Shown here piece after piece: positions 56,900 to 64,000 of a stretch of DNA of 64,000 bases. Under the pieces are notes generated by a model. It worked only from the letters and a program-made list of their open reading frames with translations. It was not told the origin of the DNA and searched no databases. The stretch is from positions 248,001 through 312,000 of the forward strand of contig JAYKKR010000012.1 in NCBI GenBank assembly GCA_036971615.1, written 5' to 3'. This DNA comes from Amyloporia xantha. Its lineage: Eukaryota > Basidiomycota > Agaricomycetes > Polyporales > Adustoporiaceae. Numbering within the stretch: position 1 is the stretch's first letter; the number at the start of each line of letters is the position of its first letter. Made by a program: the position numbers and the translations under genes.

Positions 56900-59800
56900 C
56901 AGCAGCAACGGATGTGGAACAAAGGCATGCTACACGAGGTGACCCCCGTGGAGACGTCAAGCCTTTTGCATCATTGTCGTAGTAGGGATGGAGCACATGA
57001 TGAGTACTGGAATACGGATATGTCAGACAAGATCAAATGTGCGTTGGATTGAATCGCACCGATGAAAAATTCGCACCTTCAAAGATGAAACGGACGAGCG
57101 TCCGTAGCTCCAGATTGCGCGGATAAGTTCCAACACTACATAACAGAAACGCTCTCAGCATAGACTCTGATAGTCATGGACGAATTCTAGTTGCCTTGAT
57201 TTGAAGAAATCTTTGCGAAGTTGCTTGACACGGATTTGATAGGCAAAGTATGTAAGTTTTGTTCGTGCTCAATGCTGAGGCCTTCCGCGACGTGAGCGAG
57301 ACCGGTGAGACCACCTCTGTCGAGGGTAAAGTAGACTTGAAATGAGAATTGAGGCGGAACTGCGCGACTTTCGGAGCCCTGTAATCCTAGATGAAAGACG
57401 GGCAGTGTCTCTAGGCGACGGTCGAAAGGGTTGGCATTGGGTGAATGTGAAGATTTTGCAGCAGAAGAGAATACGACTTCCTCCATTCCCGTTACGTTAC
57501 AATTTGGGAGGACGACAGTCGCGTTGTGGTGTAAGAGAGTACGGTGCTCTACAATGTCCGGCATGGGTGTAGGACGGTATAGTCACCTGCCTCTGGAAAA
57601 GAAGGGTACAACCGTGATTAACACTCCAGCACGTACGAGATGATCGTCGTCACCGTCAGTGCGAGGTTGTCTGGACGCACTGAACACATGTTCATATTGC
57701 CAAATTTACTCACAACGGAGGAGTCTCTGCGCCGGAGCCCCTTAATTGTTGTAGGTATTGAAATTCGGAGTAACCTGAAACACCCTGCTGAAGAATCTAC
57801 TTCACACGCACCCCCTTATTGACTCGTCTAAGGACAAAATGCAAATTGTTCCTTCCATGCTAGCCTGAGCCAAATGGTGTTTTCATCTTCCTTTTCCACT
57901 CTCACACTTGCGCCCGCATGCAGGGTGGAGATGGACAACTTCTGAGCAATCGAACAGCAATCACGTCGAGAGGTCAAGAAGGCATACCTCCATCTCAGAA
58001 TTCATTCTGGCATTGAATTCCACTCCAGAGGCACGAGATACGATGAGCAAGTAGCGCAGCACGATTGCAGTGATCAAAAGACGAGAGAACATATGTTTCC
58101 AACCATTGACTGGCGAGGGAACACATCGTCACGGTGTGGACAATGTGGCTTCTACGTGACAGTCATTTCATAGCCTATGGCTACTCGCGTCGATGGGGTC
58201 CGCGGGTAATACCAGTAAACTTCGGCAGTCAAATGATATTGCCATACCGCACCATATCATCCGCCGAGGTCAGTGTCTGCCAGATGGTCCTAAATTGGTG
58301 AACAGAGGCATCTATAGCTTCGTTGATCATTTAAATGGCAATATGAGGAGCTAAGTCAGGTACCGCAGAATGCGTGCGAATGACTGGAAGAAGCTAATAT
58401 ATACATATAATATGATCAAATATTCGGGGTTCATTATCCCTCATTACCGCATACATACTCCTTCGTTGTTGTGTCACAGCCTGCATTTCGACTGTCCGAT
58501 ATTCATTTTGGCTGCTCTTGCATTCGTGGAAGTGCCGTTGTGTGCCTGAAACTTCCTCTCATATGTATGATATGACGCTACAAGCCTACAGCTTCCCTAC
58601 ACTGGCATCAGCATCGGAGACCACATATGGCTAAATAAGGGAGTCGCATTTGCTCACTGCAGAATATATATTAAATAGAATCGCTAGAGAACACACGGCA
58701 CCGTAGTCCATCCGACGAGGATTTGTCCTGAGCCAACCTCCGAATATCTTGAGCTGCAAGATGGTTCTATTACAGCTCAAACCTTATGTTCGAGGCGCAC
58801 TTGCCGAAATGAGCTTCCCGCCGTGATTCTGCAATGTACATGGCTCTGAGAAAGCAAGAATAGTTTCCTTATAGTCTGCAACGTGCCAGGAAATTGTGCC
58901 GACAGATTTTCAGTCAAGCATCGCACCACCAAATAAAGGTATGGCCCCCAATCATCAATCAGCCACATTAGCCGTGATGCCGCGATGCGTCTAGCCACTT
59001 AAGGTATATGCCGCGATGTTGCCGCCGTACTAGTAGCACCACGTAGCGCAGTAGTACGGGGATCCTCGCAGTTTCCAATACCCAGACGTTCTGTTCGATC
59101 GTCGGTGATTGTATTGCATCCGCCGTGGTCGAACGACAATCATCAACTAGGTTAGTCTTTAACTTGACCGTTGAGCGGTTGGCGCGTCACACTGTTAGAT
59201 GTTACTCTAGACACGACGAGAATGAGCTCGTGCGGCAAGTCGACTGAGCTTTGTCAACTGCGCAGTTGTTCTGGTTCAACTTCACCATTCTCTTCAATGC
59301 TACTGTTGAACCCAAACTTTACTCCACCTGCTGTTCAGTGGTTTCGACTTCCATGTCAAATGATGAACAAGTCGATGTACTAAATTCATTGCAAGTTATT
59401 TTCATGTCGTTTCAAGACGCCTTCCATATATTTGATCTATCTCAACAAGAGTATGCAAGAAGCGGAAGCCTGAGCAGTCAAGTTCTGGATAGCACAGAAT
59501 ACTGTCCACTTCCCCGGGCGGAAGAAATGCCGAAGACGTCTGAACAATATCGAAGATACAGAATTCTAAGGTGCACAACTGGCGCACACATCGACTCGGA
59601 AGAAGCACCCGCAGTCTTCTTACGTGCCTGATTTGAATGGTAGGTGTTTTAGCACTATGTAAGACTTTAAGTCTGACTTTATCCATTGAGATAGGGTATG
59701 CATACACACATCAATGCCATAACAACGGCGAGTGTTATGCTCCTTTCAATCTAGTTCTCGCCGATTCGAATCAAACAGTGGTGTAATATTTTACCTCACC

Positions 59801-60380
59801 GCCTTACTTATTGCACGGTCTCAGCGAGATGTTCGCGAACTCTGGATAAGTTCGTGTCATGCCCATCGGCAGAATCGTATTAATGCTGTCGGGTACTGAC
59901 ACACGGAATGGATCCGTCTCATAGTTGTTTTTCTGGCAAGTATCTCATTTTATCATTTAACTGCCAGTGAATAGCGGGCAGCTCCCATTAGTCGACAGGA
60001 GTTAGCAGTGGGTGACGTCAGACAGCTGTGGATTAACCGTCTCCAAGTCAAATCTTTGCGCTGCGTCTCACAAATGGAATACATCTCTTCTTCAAACTCG
60101 AATTGCTCGCATGCCACAGGAAGACATATGCATGTCTAAACATTGATAATCTCCCGAAGCTCAGGCCATCTATTCATCTGCTCTGCTGTCGTGCCTTTCC
60201 GGTGAAGTCAACCTCCGGCTCTGACTTGGGAGTAGCTCCAGCTTCCAAGATTCTACGACACTAATTGCTGATGCCCTTGTCATCCAGCCCTCAACGCGAA
60301 ATGACCGAGACAAGGGCACGCACGGGCTTCACTTCGTCAACGGATCTCAAAATCTAACAGAGGCCTTGAGAATAGACGCT
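56900..60380. other. 3.5-kb region with no supported gene
   Basis: AT-rich, with short open frames only (such as 59,251-59,631) that show no recognised motif or splice structure. Confidence 0.4.
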
Positions 60381-60388
60381 CCGGTTTC

Positions 60389-60396
60389 TATAAAAA
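60389..60396 (+). promoter_or_regulatory. TATA box
   Basis: TATAAAAA lies about 85 bp before the ATG at 60,479. Confidence 0.5.
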
Positions 60397-60478
60397 CGGT
60401 GCCATGGACGTACTCTCTAGTCAGCCGCATCCCCCTAGTCGCAGCTATACCGAAGAATTTATTTCAGCGCAAACAACA

Positions 60479-61173
60479 ATGAGTACCCCCAGTGCAATAG
60501 TATGTTGTTTCCTATACCTTGCGCAGAGCAGATGACTAAAATTTTCTGTCTTTCTAGACCAAGTTCACGGACGTTAATTAGTAGGCATTGCTATGTGACG
60601 GAAGAATCTGCGCTCATGTACATTTCGTCACAGCAACCTCAACGTGCTTCGCGCCATTGAGAAGTTCGGTGGTTCCGCCGCTTATCAGAACGCTCTCTCT
60701 GGCACGGGTGAGACCATCCCGAAGGCGGACATAGGCAATCCCATACTTGTGGCAGTCGATATCGCCGCCTTTGGGCCGTTCATTTCTCTTGCCGTCGACA
60801 CATGCGAAGGCCACTCCGGAAGCGGCTTCGGCATTGGATTCGACGTAAAGGACCAGGAGACCGTAGGGCTGCTTACTCTAGTTGCCTCTTGGGATGCCGT
60901 TATGGCAGCTCAACATGATTTCGTCATCGTGGGTGCTGCCACTGGGATACCTGGCATCGTAATCAACTTCAGCATCAACGGACGCCAGACTGCATCTTTG
61001 TCGTGCCCTCGAGTCGACAAGGACGACCTGTCCGGCATTGTCGGTAGATTCACATGGGGGTGAGTGTCCGAGCCCCCGCTGTACGAACTTAGACTTAGGT
61101 CCCCTTGTCCCGATGATTACAGTGCCTTTGATGCAAAGGTGAACCGTTTGATCGGTTTATAGACGCCGCGCAG
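60479..61173 (+). CDS. Unrecognised protein with GHSG-type domain, copy 1
   Basis: Exons 60,479-60,499, 60,558-60,580, 60,634-61,059 and 61,134-61,173 join in frame to about 175 residues. It starts MSTPSAITKFTDVNYNLNVL and ends FTWGAFDAKVNRLIGL. The core reads RAIEKFGGSAAYQNAL, then SLAVDTCEGHSGSGFGIGFD, then VGAATGIPGIVINFSINGRQ, then GRFTWG. No signal peptide or membrane span is evident. The same architecture is repeated in the next frame, showing a tandem duplication. Function unknown; the domain family was not recognised. The exon 3 end at 61,059 could also be spliced to 61,274, joining both domains. Confidence 0.75.
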
Positions 61174-61183
61174 TTTCTTACTT

Positions 61184-61827
61184 ATGCATTTCCCCTTTGA
61201 AGACCAGGAAGGTTCAAACGTATGCAAAAGCTTGCTTGCCTTGCGTGTTATACTCATCTTTTTGTCTTTCAGCAACATAAATTTACTCAAGGGGCTTGAA
61301 TACATAGGCGGATCTACTGCGTACGAGACTTTCCTCAACACCTCCGAGCCTCCGAGCCTTCTTCCTGTAAAGTCCTCGATCGATCCCAAGATACTCACAG
61401 CGGCTAGTATCACGCTGACTTTCGCCCCGCCCTACATGAATGTGATCGTCAACACCACCGATGGACACTCTGGCTATGGATATGCCTTCACCGGGGTCAA
61501 TGCTTCTATTAGTTTGAATGGTGAACTCATTTTCAGAGTCACCTGGACCCAGTTCACTGCGGCCACGACTGGTTTCAAGATCGCCGTGGCGTCCAAACAA
61601 GATGGAATCGATGTATTATTTCACTCCGCCGATAATACGATCTATGGGAGCCTAGAAATTCGAGCCCCCCTTGGCCCCCTCGCTAAGTACGTAGGGTGCT
61701 ACGGTTCCTTTAACTGGAAGTAAGTGACACTATTGATTTCCCCACAATTCACAAGCTAATGACAGTGGTACTCTTTGTTATCGCCAGCGCCCTAGCCAAG
61801 AGCTCTGCCAATGGCAACGCTGCTTGA
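61184..61827 (+). CDS. Unrecognised protein with GHSG-type domain, copy 2
   Basis: The open frame 61,184-61,719 plus a last exon 61,788-61,827 (junction AA|C) ends NALAKSSANGNAA. It is parallel to copy 1: NINLLKGLEYIGGSTAYETF, then YMNVIVNTTDGHSGYGYAFT, then FRVTWTQFTAATTGFKIAVA, then GCYGSFNW. The first 30 codons (MHFPFEDQEGS...) do not resemble copy 1 and include a possible acceptor at 61,272-61,273. The domain may therefore be the second half of one two-domain protein instead of a separate gene. Confidence 0.65.
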
Positions 61828-62448
61828 GCTTCTCTCAAGCTATATCACCTCGCGAATTTTACTCGTTATCTTGTTGTATCAGTATCACTCAGCCTCCGAT
61901 CACCCCAGTCCCTGATAAGACGTCTCATCTACTCGAAAGGTGTCGTCATTTGTAAAGTATATTTATGTGCATCCAGAAAGCACTGTTCTCTCTGGACCTT
62001 CGTGGCGAGATCATCTGAACGTCTGTATTGGTGAGTATTTCCTCAATCGCCAGTGCCACCGTCGTTTGGCCCACCCGTGCAAGATAAGGTTCAGACCAGC
62101 ATACCGCCGGACCTACCCACGATGTAATTCTATCGTGGCTAGCGGTAGGTTAGGGCGATAAATGTTTTTAATCTAGTATGAATTTCACCGAAGGTTACTG
62201 CTATGTGCATGACTTCCGCGGACGATCAGACCCTTTATTCCCAAAAGGACACTGATTGGGATTTCCATTCTCTCAGAGAAAGCGAACATATATATTTCTA
62301 TACGTGTTCGAACACATCAAGTTACATAATCAGACACTGCGAAGGACGTGATATCCGCTTTGTTCGAGTCGATAAACATCGTCTCCCGAAAACCCCACGC
62401 AATCCGTGATACCTGCAATACAAAGTCAACAGGAAACACACATGCGAC
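61828..62448. other. Convergent intergenic region
   Basis: It lies between the + strand gene and the - strand monooxygenase. No gene seen. Confidence 0.5.
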
Positions 62449-64000
62449 CTATACAGCGACGGCAGAGAAGACTTCCCGGAGATACTTTTCTATACCCTCC
62501 ACCCCGAAGACTATACCACCTATGACACCGTCCGGTCTGACCACGATGATCCTCATAGACTCTGCTGTCACCTCATAGCCAGTGTGCGCGTGCCCGTCTC
62601 CATCGCGCACGACAACGCCCCGCCATGGAAAGCTGCAGGATTGTCTGTCCCCTTCGGATAGATGACAACCGAGTGCAGGAGGTCCGAAGAATACTTCTTC
62701 AACAGACCGCACACAGACTCAATCTCTCCCGCCGTGGTGGAGAAAACGAGCACGGTATGATAAGAAGGACCAAAGATGCGGAAGAGACTGGTAGGCTCGC
62801 TGCCAGAGTCTTTTCCGTCCGCATTGAGCGGAACCAAACCAGGCGCGTCGGGTGCTCGATCCCCCGCGCGTAGTCCATCGCCTCCCTCTGTGCCGTATAC
62901 ATCTAGCGGTTGCTGCTCACGCTTATCAGCGCCATATGTACGCTCGTCGAGAACGATGGAGCTCCATCGGTAGTTCACCCCAAGCTGCTTGACCTCTCTC
63001 CCGCGCCGCGCCGCGACGGCTCGATCGTGTCTATCTGGTGCGTCCGCAACAACTGCACGGTGCAGCTTAGTCGACAGCCCGAGCATATGTGCAATGACGG
63101 GAAGGCGCTCCTCCGTGTACGTCGCCAGCAGAGCTGGTGCGGCGACGCCCTTCTCGACGAGGGCGAGCTTCCACCCGAGGTTGAACTTTGTGGATGGTAT
63201 CGCTTAGATTTGGCGACCGAGATGAGATTTGAGTCACTTACTGCGTCCTGTACACTCGAGTTCATGCCCTGCATGATGGTGAGCGGGACAAAGCTAACAT
63301 CGGAGAGTACCACCGACTGACCTGTGCGCCACCTGGACTGTGTACATGCGCCGCATCTACAGAGGAGACTCAGATCAGCAAAACGCCATCCGTGGACAGA
63401 CTATGGATATGCATACCTCCCGCTACAAATACCCGGCCCTGCGCAAATTTGTCAACCATGCGGACACTTGGCCTGACAGAAAGCAGGCTTCGAATCAACA
63501 CGGCTCTTAATCGCCGGGATCTTCTCTATACCTACTTGAAGTCTGTCTTCCATTTAACTTCACCAAACACCAGATCGTCCCTCTCCGTGCCGTCCTTCAA
63601 AACCTGCACCAGCGCGTCACCTTCTGCATAAATCCGCGCATGGTCCACGGCTCCAGCGACGGCGAATGTGAAGATCCCCTCTGTCTCCGTCGGACGCAGG
63701 GTTACCCTATACGGTAGAGAGACAAAGAACATGAGCGTGGATGTAAAGCTTATAATGGGACAAAACACCTACAACTTGGTCTTGTAGTCACCCCACACAT
63801 GCCAGTGCTGCCATGTGGGTTCGGGCTCGTCAGTGAGGGCCAACGAATTTGAAGTGAAGGCACCTACGTCGCCATCCAGGCCCTTGACCTCAATCTCACC
63901 AAGAATAGTCCGCTCCGAAAGGGACTCGCCGAGAAATGTCAGACCTAGTTGCTTGCGCACGACGCCTTCCGAAACACCCGTACAAAGGGGTCAGTTAGCA
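62449..64000 (-). CDS. FAD-dependent phenol-hydroxylase-type monooxygenase, 3' part
   Basis: The C-terminal two thirds of an aromatic-ring flavoprotein monooxygenase; the 5' end lies beyond the window. Reading from right to left: RKQLGLTFLGESLSERTILG, GIFTFAVAGAVDHARIYAEG, KTDFK joined to PSVRMVDKFAQGRVFVAG, DAAHVHSPGGAQ joined to GMNSSVQDA (the second FAD-binding motif), and NLGWKLALVEKGVAAPALLA. After that come YTEERLPVIAHML, NYRWSSIVLDER, LRAGDRAPDAPGLV, and a thioredoxin-like tail ending EKYLREVFSAVAV at a TAG (62,449-62,451). Introns such as 63,186-63,241 have good borders. Near 62,618-62,621 one base is missing in a C4 run: the tail VVVRDGDGHAHTGYEV lies in a different frame from VVIYPKGT. 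Confidence 0.88.

Noticed and set aside
59740..59790. GATTCGAATC resembling a tRNA B box
   Set aside because: No matching A box and no cloverleaf could be drawn around it.

Overview
The window looks like genomic DNA of a filamentous basidiomycete, probably an Agaricomycete. Genes are split by many introns of about 45-70 bp with GT(R)NGT...YAG borders. The gene families (NACHT-WD40 NLR, GH30 glucanase, GT49 transferase, Dal5-like transporters, phenol-hydroxylase-type flavoprotein) and a chromodomain Ty3/gypsy element are typical of that group. Species is not assignable from sequence alone. No tRNA, rRNA or CRISPR array was recognised.

Region 1 (1-11.9 kb) and region 3 (23.6-31.4 kb) are gene-poor. 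They are a mosaic of old, diverged copies of the same repeat blocks, recognisable by collinear similarity between distant places (for example 23.63-25.61 kb with 28.68-30.66 kb, and 0.78-1.56 kb with 5.19-5.83, 8.20-8.69 and 25.93-26.57 kb). Relic coding pieces lie inside, including a multi-pass membrane-protein gene near 28 kb whose 5' end also sits at 4.1 kb.

Region 2 (11.9-23.3 kb) is a STAND/NLR gene: serine-rich N-terminus, helical segment, NACHT NTPase, and eight nearly identical WD40 repeats. A complete 6,866-bp chromodomain Ty3/gypsy retrotransposon splits it between WD40 repeats 4 and 5. The LTRs read as identical, the target duplication is ACTGG, and the frames on either side would join in phase without the element. 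The element appears to use Tf1-type self-priming: 11 nt just after the 5' LTR are complementary to 11 nt at the predicted RNA start.

Region 4 (31.6-46.6 kb) holds a bacterial-type PARG macrodomain gene and then a four-gene metabolic neighbourhood, all on the + strand: 2-hydroxyacid dehydrogenase, two tandem Dal5-like MFS transporters, second 2-hydroxyacid dehydrogenase. A 687-bp hAT-like MITE lies between the last two. Region 5 (48.2-54.2 kb) has secreted GH30 glucanase, GT49 glycosyltransferase and a YjlB-like cupin, followed by a 280-bp TA-flanked MITE. Region 6 (55-64 kb) has a hypothetical protein, a small tandem family of unrecognised proteins, and the 3' part of a phenol-hydroxylase-type monooxygenase running off the right edge. 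Four conserved genes each carry one single-base frame break next to a short homopolymer, which suggests either base-level sequence errors or recent decay.
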